Assembly: GCF_001540865.1 (NCBI RefSeq)
Contig: NC_033642.1
Location: 529,450 to 593,449 of the forward strand
Direction of reading: 5' to 3'
Source of the DNA: Ananas comosus
Lineage: Eukaryota; Streptophyta; Magnoliopsida; Poales; Bromeliaceae
DNA: 64,000 nt
Every line of letters begins with the position of its first letter. The first letter of the stretch is position 1. The notes beneath the pieces were generated by a model that was given only the letters and a program-made list of their open reading frames with translations, had not been told where the DNA came from and searched no databases. Below, in pieces: positions 23,331 through 37,008 of this stretch. A program made the translations under genes and the position numbers.

Positions 23331-25180
23331 TGTTCTTGCTTTATAATCTGATTCAGATTAAGTTTTTTTTTTTTTTTTTTTTTTTTTTTGGGGTCCTTTT
23401 TTAGCAGATTCGTTGATGAGTTCTGTGGTCCTGATCCTTGGATAAGTAACTAAATTAGAGAATTCGGGGTAAAAAGAAAGGTATTTGGGTGTCAGTTTTG
23501 TTAAGAGTTAGTAATTTAGGCATAATAATGAGGATAATCTTTGGTAATTTACTAGTTTGATAATTTTCGATAGCTTTCACCCGATTTTTATATAATCAAA
23601 AAGCTATTAATTATGTCATTGCAAATAATTACTAAACGTTTTACCCGGATTGTTCGAACGGTGATAATAGCAAAAGATTTCATTTTGATGGACTATGGGT
23701 GCATACAACATGTAGTTGTTTGGAATTACTAGTATTTATTTATTAAATAAAAGCGTGAACTTTTCAAAATTTTATATTTTTCATCTAAATTAAAAAAATT
23801 AGAATTAATTATCCAGATTTATATTTTAATAATTTAATACAACGAGCATTAGCCACATCATCGAGAAATAACAAAATACACATGTTGGCTTTCCGACATC
23901 GAAATTCAATTTTATATTTATAGAATTTGAATTTTAGCATTTAATTTTTGCAAATTAAATGTGATAATTGTGGCTAACTTTATCTGTAAAAGTGATTTTT
24001 GACACTGAAAAGATTCATCTATGTGGCTAGCATGTATTTTTTTATTGTTTCTTTAACTAATTGGTTACTATTAATTACTTTAAATTGATTGAATGTGAAT
24101 TTAGATAATCAATTATAAAATTTTGATAGTTTGAATGCTAAATATAAAAATCAGTTCAACAAAGTCGATTACACCGGGCAAAGATTTGATGACATAGATT
24201 GGTGTTAATAATGTAAGGAAATTGATTCGAACAACATAGAGTTAATTTGAAAACTAAAAATTTAGGATCTAAGTAAAATTAAATCAGTAAAACATTACGA
24301 AATAATGGTGTAATTAATCCAAAATTTTTTAATAAGTACTTAGCAAATGTAGTGTGATGGGGCAAATGAGAGTTCCATGCCTTTTCTAGTTAGGTGCTTC
24401 ATAACAAATATTGCATGTTAGTTGAAATGTAAGTTTCATGGCTTTTCTAGATTAGTTCTACCAAAAGCAAGAAAAAAAAATCATGTCAAATATTTGATCA
24501 TTTATACAGTTAGTAAGATAGTCAGAGCTGAAAAAAAAAAAAAAAATTTTTCATCTTTTTAAACTTTGTCTTTTCGAAGTTTTTTTTTATGTAAACAAGG
24601 TGAGATATTGGAGAAAATAAAAAATACAGCGTTGATCCCCATCTTAAAACTCTTAAAACTAATGCTTTTAAGCTTTTTTTGGTTTGGTTAACTAAAAAAA
24701 ATATACTTAGTTCTGATTTAAATTCTAAAAGCAGTTAAAATTGAATCAGTTGAATAAACTCTGTGGCTATAGACACGTATAAATGTTAGTTCTTTTAGTA
24801 CTTAATATTTAAAATAAATATGTTTTGATTCATAATATCTAAATAAGTTCTAAAATTTATCATCTACACGCTGAATAGTTTTAAAAAATTGATAGCTCAA
24901 AAAAGAACAAAGATCATTCATAAAAAAAAAGTAAGTGCCTAAAACTTACAAATTTTAATACACAAACATTTTAGAATCCATAACATATATTCAATAAATT
25001 AAATTTAAATTTTCATCTTGAATCAATCTCTGTGATAAAACTTTCAACGATTACCGACCCTTTATTTATTCGAACTCGCTGCCGACTTTATAAGCACGCA
25101 CGGCTTGTCCCAAACCCAAAGTCTGTTAACCAACTAACGGGTTAACTCATCGCCTACTTGTAAACGAGGGTTTTTCAGCA
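23331..25180. other. AT-rich spacer without a recognised gene
   Basis: The region begins with a T homopolymer (23365-23389) and is otherwise AT-rich DNA. I saw no inverted-repeat element with a convincing target duplication, no tRNA-like fold and no coding exon. Confidence 0.5.
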
Positions 25181-25189
25181 CCTTGCAAC

Positions 25190-25889
25190 GAGGGTGTCCT
25201 CAACCTCGAACTCCTCTTCGTCTTCTTACCCATTTCGATCTCGTCCTCTCCATAAAGACGCCGACAAGTAAGTGCTTCTTCGCTCATCTCTCTCGCACAC
25301 GTCGTGGTTTTTGGTACAAATGGTGGATTTGAGCGGAGGCATGTGATTAGGACTAAGTTTATTGCTATTCCTGGAAAAAGTATGATGATTTTGTGATTTT
25401 TGTCGGTTTTTTGGGCGAAGAATTTGATGTTTCTGAAAGGGTTTTTAGGAACTCGAGCAAGTTAAATTTATTAGCTTGATTAGAACACATAAATTGCTTT
25501 GATAGAATTCGTAAACGATATGTTCGCTTTGATGTGATTTATATTGCGATGTTTAGGCACGAGAAATTAGTTGTCTTTTCTTATTTTAATTTTAGATTAA
25601 TTATTTGGCTTGAATTTTGTGTTTTTAGTTACCGCACAGCGATGTTGTTCTGTTTGAGTTCTAAAGTACCCATGTTATTGTTCTATTACAACTTATTAAA
25701 ATTAAGTGTTTTTTCTTTTTTTCCTGAAGTAATAAAATTAATATAATGAAATTAAATTTATGTTGTGTCAAATGCAATCTAATTGGTGGAGTAAATCCAG
25801 TTACATCCTCATTTTATTAATTTTAATGTGTTAAATGTGTGAAAGGTGCAGGATTTCTTGAATAAGGAGCAACAATCGGTAGTGCGAAG
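25190..25889 (+). promoter_or_regulatory. BMS1 5' leader with a 5'UTR intron
   Basis: A C/T-rich leader (about 25190-25267) ends in a strong donor CGACAA/GTAAGTGC at 25268. The acceptor GGTGCAG/GATTTC ends at 25851. A 38-nt second leader exon then precedes the ATG at 25890. The intron (25268-25851, 584 bp) is T-rich, as is usual for plant leader introns. The leader's start site is inferred. Confidence 0.65.
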
Positions 25890-28800
25890 ATGGTGGCGGC
25901 TTCCGCCAATAATGATCAGTCCCACAAGTCCCACCGCATTCATAAAGCGGGTGCTTCTGCGAAGAAGAAGAAAGGCAAGAACAAGAAGGAGAGCGGAAGT
26001 GCTTCTGCGAGTGAAAAGAAGCAGAATCCAAAGGTTTGGATATTATCCTTTCTCATCTTCTTCCAATTGTTCATTTGTTTGTCTGTTTGTTACATACTCT
26101 TTTCCTTGTTGCAAAACTTGTAGATTCCTTCGAAGGTATTCTGGAGCTCTTTGTCGTGTTATGTAATGTTTATAATGACTTGAAATAGGCCATGCTGGAA
26201 AGAGATATAAATATCTAATAAATATATTGATTCTGTGGTTATATTTATTATTAAGTTTTAAAAGTATAATTTGGCATAACCTAACAGAAAAGAGGCAAGA
26301 AATGGTGCAAGTTATATTGTCATGGAAATCAACAATCTCTTAAATGGTTTTACGCTACACTCATGAGTTGACATTTTTGACTTGCTTCATGTCAATGATC
26401 CTTAGTGCCCTGCAAATATCATTCTAGGTCCATTCGAAGCATGGGATGTAAATGAAGTACAGTTCTAAGATTGCAACATGTAAATTCATTTTGCTATATT
26501 GCGTCTAAGAATCTCATCTAAATTTGCCCCGATTCTCTTTTGTGATAGGCATTCGCTTTCAATTCCTCAGTAAAGGCCAAAAAGTTGCAAGCCCGTTCAG
26601 CTGAGATTGAACAACGCAGGCTGCATGTGCCGATAAATGACCGGTCAACTGGGGAACCAGCTCCTCTCGTTGTTGTAGTCCATGGTCCTCCGCAGGTATT
26701 ATGTAAAGTAAATGGTATTATAAATAAATACAAGATTCACAATATAATTAAGGTATGAGTTGAAGGCCAAATTGTAATGTTTCTTTATGCCTTTTTTAGG
26801 TGGGAAAATCCTTGCTGATAAAATGTCTCATAAAACACTACACGAAACATAATTTATCTGAAGTTCATGGCCCCATCACTGTTGTGTCAGGTATTTTAGA
26901 ACTGGTAATATAATGTATATATTTCCTTATAAGGTGAGTTATTGTTGGTTAATGGAATTTTGGTATTTTTAGATAGATTCATGTCGCTTTCTTTGTTTAT
27001 GCTTCTAGGAAAACAACGGAGAGTGCAATTCCTGGAGTGCCCTAATGATATTAATGGTATGATAGATGCCGCAAAGATAGCTGATCTTGCATTGCTGCTA
27101 ATTGATGGAAGCTACGGGTTTGAAATGGTGAGAATTGCAAGTAAATACACCATTATATTTTGAGTCTACATATTTACCTCCTAGGGGTGTGTTCAATGGA
27201 AAATGGATCTCCCACAGAGTATATCAGTCAGCTTATTTATGCAATGTGGTTGGATCATATTTTATGATCTCAACCTTCTTCGGTTTGGTAATTGGGAAAT
27301 TGTTGGATGCGTACTTCAGATGTTCTTTTAGTCTGGAAAAAAGTAGCAGCGCCATTAGTCCTGACATAGCCAAGTAATCTAGTCCTTGCATAGCTAGGTA
27401 GCTAAAAAACGTTAATAATGCATCTTTTCTTTTCCAGGAAACTTTTGAGTTTCTCAACATTATGCAAGTTCATGGCTTCCCGAAGGTTATAGGAGTGCTT
27501 ACACATCTTGACAAATTCAAGGATGTTAAGAAACTAAGGAAAACAAAAAAGCGGCTCAAGGAACGGTTTGGGGCTGAAATAAAGCAGGGGGCAAAACTTT
27601 TCTATTTATCTGGTCTCATTCATGGAAAGTAAGTAACCCTTTGTCTCTAACTTGTCTTGTTTTTTGATGAAATTCTTTTCTTTTCTGCCGTTATGGATAG
27701 TGGTGGCAATCTAGTTCGCTGTTCACGAACCAGCTCGAAATGAGCTCGAGATCGAATTACTTGTTTAGTAAACGAGTCGAACACGAGCTGGGGTTAGCTT
27801 GCTTGTGTTTCGGCTCAATAACAACTCGAATACATATATTTTATATTTGTATAATTTTATATTTTATATTCATATATGAATATATAATTATATAAATTGA
27901 ATATAGATTTTGATTATTTTATTTTTTGTCCAACCTAGATATAAAGCCTAGCTTAATTATAAAAAAGCCCATCTATATGTAAAGTTTCAATCATTAGATC
28001 AAAATCTAATGGGTAAAGATCTCATAAATTTATTTCCTATACAAAATCTAATGGGTAAGATCTCATAAATTTATTTCCTATACATATCCTTTCTAATTCT
28101 TTTAACTTGTTGTTCGTTGTGTTTGGCTCGTTAGTAAACGAGCAGAACATGAGCTGAATTTTTCGGCTTGATACTTTAACGAGCCAGCAAGTAGTCGACT
28201 TGTTTATGAAACAAACCGAACATGAGCTGGTCCCATCTCTTGTATTCAATTCGTTTACGAAACGAGCTGAACAAGAGCCAGCCCCAGCTCGCTTGTGTTC
28301 GACTCGTTGACAGCCCTAATTATGGACAAATTGGGCTATGTGCTTTCCTTAGTTTTTATTTTATTTTCTTACCAGAGTTGTTCTTATACATTTTTGCTAA
28401 TTGGCTTTATGCAGATATCCGAAACGTGAAATTCACAATCTTGCAAGGTTCATCTCAGTTATAAAAACCAGTCCTTTGTCATGGCGATTGTCTCATCCTT
28501 ATTTACTAGTGGATCGCTTTGAAGATGTCACTCCTCCTGACAGAATGCACACTAATAATAAATGTGACAGAAACATTACATTATACGGTTACCTCCGAGG
28601 TTGCAATATGAAGAGGGGTACAAAGGTACATTTTCTATGTCTCTTTATCTTCTTTTTCTGCTGTACTTAGATGATTCTTGAGGATTGCGATGCAGTCCTG
28701 TAAGAAGTAGGTCTTAAATTTGGGAAGGTAAGTTTTAGATTGGAGTGCTCTTAAGGCCATGGATATAATGTTTCTGATTCAAAGAGAAGGGCATAGGATA

Positions 28801-31800
28801 GAGAAATTTGGTGAGAAAAGGCATGCTTGAGATAGGGAAAAGGAGGCTTACAACCAAAATTGCTCAACATTTTATTTCAGCAAAACATCCTAATCTCTAG
28901 TTTTCCCTAGCCCAATGCAAATACACCCTTTTTAAGTTTGTGTCCTACCATTTTAAGACGACTTCTTAATTCTGATTCATCATATGGATAGCCTTTTTAC
29001 TGAACTCAATTTTTTTGTGATTTGACTCTATCTTGGACTTTTGTAACTAACTAAAAGAACATGAATGAAGATCTTTACAAAATTTTTAGAAGCATATAGA
29101 AGCACATTAAAAGTCAGAAATAACTAGATTCAACTCGGATTTTCTCATATCTCACCTAGTATAATTTGAAGGTCCAGCAGAACTATGCTCTTTCATTTGG
29201 TAAATCTCTCTATTTTTTGATCAACGAGTGTGCATTTGTTGCCTCTGTAATTTTATTTCCACCCGAGTGTTCCATTCCTTCTGCAAATGGAAAAGCACCA
29301 TTGACAATTCTTAGTTATTTTTCATGACTTTGTTCATCTTATCTTGTAGTACAGACCTGAAACTACATCACTTTCAGATACTCGCATTGACTAGTTTATC
29401 CATTTTACTATTTTCTATCTCAAGATCCAAATACTTTTGAAATCTGACAATCAGTATGTGTATTCAATGGTCAAGTATCTGTACTGTAGCAGATGTGACT
29501 TAGTAATCAATGTAATCTTATTCTCATGGTGAGAAATTACACTAATCGGAGAAAATCTATTTTCTCCATTGCTTTATATGGGTCCGGCTACTATACTATC
29601 GATAGTACCAAATGCTTGGTGCTATTGAGTTTGCTGCTGTTAGGTCTATCTCTGTGACCATTTCCACCCGTTAGATCATACTATTCAACCAACCATCCCC
29701 TCGATCCTAGGGGACCACTATCTTCCTAACCGGGGACCACTATCATCGTAACCGCACATCCCTTCATCCAAGGGCCGAAAACTCGATAATACCAAGCACT
29801 TGGTACTATTGATCAGGATACTAGCAGTTAAATAGAAAGTTGAGTTTATCATATATGTAGAGCATCTATTATTTCTTTCTTATTGAACGAACTTTTGAAA
29901 ACTTAAAAAGGTTCTTATAAGTTGTTTATTGTCTTCTGCTCTATATAAGAAAGTATAAAACTGTGTCAATTTACTGTAGGTACATATCACTGGTGTTGGG
30001 GATTTTAGTTTGGCTGGGGTGACAAGTCTGGCTGACCCCTGCCCTTTGCCATCTGCTGCTAAAAAGAAGGGTCTGAGAGACAAAGAAAGGCTTTTCTATG
30101 CACCGATGTCTGGTCTTGGCGATCTACTTTACGACAAAGATGCTGTCTACATTAACATAAATGATCATCTTGTTCAGTTTTCAAAAGTTGATGACGAAAA
30201 CAGTGCAGCGGCAAAAAAAGGTAAGATATTTTTCTTAGTTCTAGGGTACTAATAATATCCCTATTCAAACAACTCTTTTGAGCACTTTTGAATGCAAATT
30301 TACTCTGTAGTTGGTAGTTAATCGTCTTCACTTTTGATAGTTGATCTATACCTGATGCATTTTGAATTGGATTTCATGTATAAACACTACCTGCAGGTAT
30401 GTGAAATTGCAAGATTACCTCTGCAGAATTTGTATTTACATCCATTCCTTTTAAACCCTTGCTCATTTGCTTGTGTTTCCCTGCTGGGTGTATTCTTAAT
30501 TTTCATGTAAATACTATTGAGGGGATGAATGCGGATAAATACAGTTTCCAGGCGCAGTGATACAAATACTTACTCTACAGGCGTATATGCGCAATTTGCA
30601 TATTTGCAGGGTATATATCAAAGAAGCCCTTTAAAATTTGGTTCGCTTTTTGATGATTTGTACACAAACAAAACGTCGAGTTCCTGATTACCTATTTATT
30701 TCGGTCAGTTGTTGGAATTTAGCTGCTTTATCCAATCTTATAGTAAACTTAGAATTTTATCTTTCACCATTCTACTTGAGAAAATCTGAAAATTTAGTGA
30801 AAAAGATTGTTTTCTAATATAAAACCTACAAACTGCACAGCAAAAATTGAAAGTCTATTCTAGTTGCTGGGTGACCATCTTGTCATTTTTATTAATTCTT
30901 AGCTTTCTTATTGCTGAAATTCCTGCAGGAAAAGATCGCGATGTTGGTGTGGAACTTGTAAAAACACTTCAAAATACAAGATACTCAATTGACGAAAAGT
31001 TGGAAAAGAGTTTCATTGATCTTTTTAGTCGGAAACCGCTTGCTTCTACAAGCGATAACAGCAATGCCTACGGAACTCTTGATGGCAAAGAAGTTTCGGA
31101 TAAAAACGAGGCTTTTGAGAAGGAGCTGAATAGAACAAGTGATTCTAGTGATTCCGATAATGATAGTAATGCTGAGGAGCTGAATGGAACAAGTGAATGT
31201 AGTGATTCTCATGAAGATGGCAGTGATGCTGGGGAGGAGGACTCGCATGAAGAAGATGTGCAGTTGGAGGAAGGAGCCGATTTTCAGAATGGAAGGAGGA
31301 GGAGAAGAGCTCCAACCCCTGACTCTAAAGAACACAACAATACAGAGGTAATAATTCCATAAGACATTCTTTTTCTCCTTCTACATGAGAGCTATAGCTT
31401 ATTGCAATCAAAGAAAAACTTTGGCAGGTTATGTATTAGTGCTTTGGGTGAGTTTTTCAAATGATAATAGATTAATTTTTATTTGCCTCTATACTTCATT
31501 TCAAAATTAGACAGAGCCATTTTTGGTTACATTTATTTCTCATATTTGCTCAAATAACACAAATAATTACTGAAGTAATAATAAATTCCTAAAAAGTTGG
31601 AAATAATGACAAGGGGCGGCCGAAGTACAATTTATGATCAACCCTTGCTTATCTAGAACAAACTTGGAACTCCTTTCTGTGGATTGGGTTGGATCATTTC
31701 TCAAAATAACTCTGATACTGGGCTTGATGTAACATGGCTTTTTTGAGTTTAAAGCCGACAAGGCAACCGCCCTCCCCCCAGTTAGAAATCTCAAGTAAAG

Positions 31801-34800
31801 AGAAATACCTTAAATGATAACTTCACATCCTCTCTGATGTAATCAATGAGGAATGCGCTTTCTCATTTATTCTTAATATAGATATTTTAGATGCTTCCTT
31901 CAAACCTAACATATGGTACTGTATTTTTTCTTCCTATAGGACTCTGAGGAAGATGACGGCAGCGATCAATTGTCTGTTGGTTCAGAATCTTCAGATTTAT
32001 CTTCAGGTGTTAAATCTAACTAAAATGTATTTATTTTGTATATTTTCCTTTTTCCTCTACTCTAAGGTCCAACACCCTTAAGTGTAATAGAGAATCACGC
32101 TAAATCCTTGTAGATTATATAGGAACTTATATACCCTTTCTTGTTGGCATTGAAGAGGATGATGCAGGCAATGCTTCAAAGTGGAAAGAATCATTGATTG
32201 CGAGAACATTGATGCGGCAGAATGGCAACTTGATGCAACTTGTCTATGGGCAATCTTTGTCTAATTCAGCTGCTGCTTCACAGAAAGAACGTGAGAGTAG
32301 CGAGAGTGATGAAAGTGAGGATGGAAATTTCTTCATACCGAAAGGACAGAGGGAGAAGGTACTATTTATTGCCCCTTCGCTTATCTCTCTTTTTTTCTCT
32401 ATATAGAAAATCTTTGTTGATCATTGTGTCTCTAGGTAGATATGCTTCTTTTTAAGTCTTGTTTCATGGAAATTTTCATTGCAGTGAAACCCAACCAACC
32501 TTGCTAGAAGTAATCTACTTTTCTTATTTTCGTCATATTGTATGGGATACCAATATTCTTTTTTTTCTGCAGATGGCTGATGAGAAGTTTGATGACAATG
32601 ATATTAATGCTGAAGACTGTTCAAAATTCAAAACAAAATTGAGGAAGTGGTCAGATGAGAATCTTATTAGTAGTATTCGTGATCGTTTTGTAACTGGTGA
32701 TTGGTCAAAAGCTGCTCAAAGAGGCAAGTTAGCAAATGATGGAGAAGACGATGAAAATATTTATGGCGATTTCGAAGATTTGGAGACTGGAGAAACATAT
32801 GGGGGCGGGCCAGCAGAAAATGCTGATGCAAATGCAAATAATGATGAGGACGATGACCTAGAACGGGAAGAGAGGAGGCTTAAAAAACTTGCTCTGAGAG
32901 CTAAATTTGATGCTCAATATCCTTTTTTTTTCCGTTCAAAACTTGCCAATTTGCTGTAATTTCTTCATGCCACTATCATGCCCTCTCAAATCATATCTTC
33001 TAAGATAATCTAGTAGCGATGTTTATACCTTTTGAGCTATTTATGATCGAACCCTGCAAAATTATCTGTTTAATATATATCTGCAGAAATTGACTTTTAA
33101 TATATCCCTTTTGAAAATAATATCTTGCATATATGACCTTTCCCTAAACAGATGATTTTTTGGGGGATTTATTTGTGAAAGTCCTTGTGGTGTATGTAAA
33201 AAATGAGATGCAATGCTTTTTAACTTTTGCGAGGGTATGTGTACATAGATGATATTTAGGTTGTTTATATGTAAATGTCCCCTTATGCTATTGGTGTTCC
33301 TGTGTACTGTGTTAACCATGAGAGTTTGTATAGTTAGTAACCCAAGCTCACCTGTGGAAGAAATTTGATTTTGACTTCATCTTATGATCTTCCGTAGTGT
33401 TCTGTTATTTGTTATTTATGGCAGTATACTCATTTGTTGGCCTTGACTAGACCTACATATGATGGATCTTTGATGTCGGACGAGGATGAGGAGAAAGCAA
33501 CAGACAATAAGCCTAACCGAGATAAGAACCCTGAGGGTGGATATTTCGACAAAGTATATACATTTTGCAAATAATCATTTTCTGTAATTAAATTATGTCT
33601 TGCAATTGAAAACTTGGGATTTCTTTATTTTTTTTTATTTTTTTTGGATTTTGCAGCTGAAGGAGGAAATCGAACTCCGTAAGCAAATGAATATAGCGGA
33701 ATTAAATGATCTTGATGAGGCTACTCGAATTGAGGTGGAAGGCTTTCAAACAGGGACTTATCTTAGACTAGAGGTTCATAATGTTCCTTTTGAGTTGGTT
33801 GAACATTTTGATCCATGCCACCCTATACTGGTGGGAGGCATTGGCCTTGGGGAGGAAGCTCTTGGCTACATGCAGGTTAGTTTTCTTTACTCTCTCTCTC
33901 TCTCTCTCTCTCTGTTTACGGTGCGAGTATTCACTCACAATTTCCTTCCTAGTTTCTTTTTTGTTTCTCGAGTCTTCCTTATGCTTCATCCATCTTCATT
34001 ACACTCTCCTAATATAATATTATTCTTTGTAGGCTAATATAAAGCGCCATAGATGGCATAAGAAAGTGTTGAAGGCTAGAGATCCAATCACTCTCTCGAT
34101 TGGTTGGAGGCGCTTCCAAACGATTCCGATATATGCCATCGAGGATCGGAATGGACGGCGGCGTATGCTTAAATATACTCCTGAGCATATGCATTGCTTT
34201 GCAATTTTTTGGGGCCCTCTTGCTCCTCCTAAAAGTGGGGTACTTGCTGTACAGAATATGTCAAACAATCAGGTATATTTCCTTTTTGTTTCGTTAGTTA
34301 TATTGATTTTTATTGAATTGGTTGCAACAAATAATTGTGTTTGCTTGATGTTTTAGTAAAATATTTCATGCTTTTGTTTCAGTCCTGCTGTATCTCACTT
34401 GTTGCTTACTGTGTGAACAAGTCAAAACAACCTATCTTTATAAAGGGATAATTGCCTATATACCCCTCATACGTTTGAAAATATCTGATTTATCCCTACT
34501 TTTTTTTTATTTCTAAAATACCCCTCATATGTTCCACCGTTATTGTAAAATACCCCTGAAGTTATTTCCTGTTAAGTTAACTTGGGTTAAATGTGAGTTA
34601 AATATCTACCACAGTTAAAAAAAATTAAAATGTCAATTTTGCCTTTAACTTAAGGGCAAATAAGAAATGTTGGTGACAGTAGAGGGGTATGTTAGAAAAG
34701 ACCAAAAGTCAAAATACTTTTTGTGCCCCTGACTTTAAGGGCAAATAAGAAAGTCAGTGATGGTGGAAGGATATATTTGAAAGGGCAAAATAGTAATTTT

Positions 34801-37008
34801 ATAGAGATAATAGAGTTAATTAATAGATTTTAACCCTAGGGGTATATTAGAAATAGGTTGGAACGTAGAAAGGGCATTTTCAATATTGGCTTTCTAAGAG
34901 TGGTAAATCGAAAAGTCGGGAACTTTTCAGGGGTATATAAGCAATTGCCCCCTTTATAAATATAATGTAGCAAAGGGCCATCCCCCAGTGTGTCAGGCTG
35001 CTTAAGTTGTATTTGCATCAGTGCTTCCTTGGTCAAAACCAGCTTTAGTTTATCAAATTCCAAAGTCAAAAGCACCTTTCTTCGTATTCTAGTTGATAGA
35101 TCTCCCAGAGGATGTGCAAAAGCGCCGAGTCCTTAATACATTCTGCTTACAGAATAAGCTTTCAGTTGTACTCCGTACTGTGCAGAGAACATTTGAGAAA
35201 CTTATGTGAGATAAAAAAAAAAAAAGGGTGCATGATCAGAGTTAAGTGCAAGCCTTTTCTAGGTTATTTTATTAAATTCCTGCAGGAATTTCAACAGACG
35301 TTTTGATGCCAAAATTGAATGAGGGGGATTTCTTGCTGTACTTTTCTGAGAGGAATTTCTCGCTCTCAGTTTCTTCATTTTGCCAGTCTTCAATGAGAGC
35401 TCATTTGTGGTTTCTATGCTTAGGAACTGAATGACATGCCTATTATTTTGTAGGAACAAAATTGAATTGAAGAAAATTATTGTGTTTTCAGGCATCATTT
35501 CGAATCGCTGCCACTGGCTGGACGCAAGAGTTAAACCATGCTGCTCCAATAATGAAAAAGATCAAACTCATCGGCCATCCATGCAAGATCTTCAAAAAGA
35601 CCGCATTGATTAAAGACATGTTCACATCAGATCTTGAAGTTGCTAAGTTTGAAGGTGCTGCTGTGGTAACCGCTAGTAAAATCCGAGGGCAGGTTAAGAA
35701 GGTAATATATCTCAGCCTATTCGTGTCGACTTTGTTTCCTGCCATTGTTGTAAGTTTTACATACTATGCATGAGTAAAAATTATAACTGAGATTAATATG
35801 GCAAAAATACTGGACTGTAAGTTTGCCGTTATGTTTTACAAGCTATTCCAATATATCCCGATCGCTGAGCAATCTTTGATGCCCTGAATTTCATCTTTTC
35901 TCCTTTTTTTCACGCATTGAACCTGTTTTATTTAAAGCTTATACTCATCCTTGATGAACAGGCAGCTAAGGCAGATTTAGGGAATAAGCTGAAGAAGAGG
36001 GGAGAAGTGTTAAAAGAAGGGATCGCGAGGTGCACATTCGAGGATAGAATTCTGATGAGCGATATTGTTTTCTTGCGCGCATGGACTAAAGTCGACATCC
36101 CCCAGTTTTATAATCCTGTGACTACATCTCTCCAGCCTCGCGATCGAGCCTGGAAAGGAATGAGAACAGTTTCTGAGCTACGGCAAGAATACAATATCCC
36201 GATTCCGCACAACAAAGATTCGGTTTACAAGGTTTTGGAATATATACCTCCCTCACTCGAAGACATTTTGTGCATGTCTCGCCTGGCTTTCTGAATAGCT
36301 TTCTATTCTAGAACGTAGAATCTTCTAGAAGCTGCTCATGTGTTGGCAATAAAATTTGGAGCTTCTGCTTTGGTGGAAAGCTAAACGGAGCTTTGGGATC
36401 CTAGAAGCGGAAGTTCTCATATGAAGTTTCTGCTTTCTATTTCATAACACGATGATATATTTTAGTATCCTAATTTCGCTCGCTTGCTTTGCAGCCTATT
36501 GAGAGGAAGCCCCGAAAGTTCAACCCACAAGTGATCCCACAGAAACTACAGGCTGCCCTCCCATTTGCGTCGAAGCCGAAGGACACGCCTGGCAGGAAGC
36601 GGCCGCTTTTAGAAACCCGGCGGGCGGTCGTTGTGGAACCTCACGAACGGAAGATCATTTCCTTCGTTCAGCATCTTCAATTGATCAAAAACGACAAGGT
36701 GATCCTTCTCCGTTGTGAAATTACTCGAAACATGTATTTGAGATTCTAATGTTTCCAAAATCATAATCTATAAAACTTTTTACCCTTATTTTGTCGGAGT
36801 TTCAGTAATCTTTTTCGCGAGAGCTAACACTGAAACTTCGCAGATGAGGAAGAAAAAACTCAAGGAAGAGAAGAAGAAGAAAGCATACGAAGCCCAGAAG
36901 GCAAAGAACGAGCAGTTATCTAAGAAGCGACGGAGAGAAGAGCGGCGGGAGAGATACCGGGCGGAAGATAAACAGAAGAGGCGAACGCGAAGGAAAATCG
37001 AGGCTTAA
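25890..37008 (+). CDS. BMS1: Ribosome biogenesis GTPase BMS1, 1193 codons in 18 exons
   Basis: Exons: 25890-26033, 26549-26695, 26800-26890, 27009-27127, 27438-27628, 28415-28625, 29980-30220, 30929-31347, 31940-32006, 32156-32358, 32573-32916, 33457-33553, 33657-33875, 34033-34272, 35492-35701, 35962-36231, 36495-36698, 36844-37008. The N-terminus is Lys-rich. The P-loop GPPQVGKS (94-101) is split by an intron after Q97. ECPNDI follows, and the THLDKF G4-type motif is near residue 190. An acidic Ser/Asp/Glu-rich linker (about 420-600) and the conserved C-terminal half ([43 protein letters not shown]) come next, and the tail is strongly basic. In yeast Bms1 is a nucleolar GTPase that brings Rcl1 to the pre-ribosome and is essential for 40S subunit maturation in the U3 processome. 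Length and domain order fit plant BMS1. Intron 11 is AT-AC (U12-type); the other introns are GT-AG. Several introns carry MITEs. Confidence 0.95.
27698..28318. mobile_element. hAT-like MITE in BMS1 intron 5
   Basis: The ends TAGTGGTGGCAA and TAGGGCTGTCAA (reverse complement of the right end) form a short terminal inverted repeat. The 8-bp flanks GTTATGGA (27690-27697) and ATTATGGA (28319-28326) differ at one base. Both subterminal regions are rich in 'ACGAGC / AGCTCG' motifs (about 27720-27830 and 28130-28310), as in widespread plant hAT-derived MITEs. The centre is AT-rich. It leaves the splice sites untouched. Confidence 0.8.
28626..29979. other. BMS1 intron 6 (1354 bp)
   Basis: This is the largest BMS1 intron, from GTACAT to TGTAG. 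Apart from the inverted-repeat element at 29586-29825 the sequence is ordinary AT-rich intron with no recognised gene. Confidence 0.6.
29586..29825. mobile_element. MITE with 25-bp imperfect terminal inverted repeats in BMS1 intron 6
   Basis: The left end contains CTACTATACTATCGATAGTA followed by CCAAATGCTTGGTG. The right end's reverse complement contains CTAGTATCCTGATCAATAGT followed by ACCAAGTGCTTGGT. The interior has a short duplication of GGGGACCACTATC (about 29711 and 29740). No certain target duplication is seen, so the superfamily is not assigned. Confidence 0.65.
32917..33456 (+). other. AT-AC (U12-type) intron 11 of BMS1
   Basis: The intron begins ATATCCTTTT, the classical U12 AT-AC donor, and ends CCTTGACTAGACCTAC. 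This places a U12-like branch motif (CCTTGACT) about ten bases before the terminal AC. Splicing there joins CA to ATATGATGG and yields FDAQ-YDGS in the conserved frame (phase 2). No GT donor at this place restores the frame, and reading through gives PFFFRSK and a stop. Confidence 0.88.
34445..34951. mobile_element. Mutator-like MITE with exact 9-bp TSD in BMS1 intron 14
   Basis: The left end GGGATAATTGCCTATATACC pairs with the right end, whose reverse complement is GGGGCAATTGCTTATATACC. The direct flanks CTTTATAAA are at 34436-34444 and 34952-34960. Related copies or fragments lie at about 37500-37920, 38640-38946, 57000-57660 and 58916-60234. It is non-coding. Confidence 0.85.
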
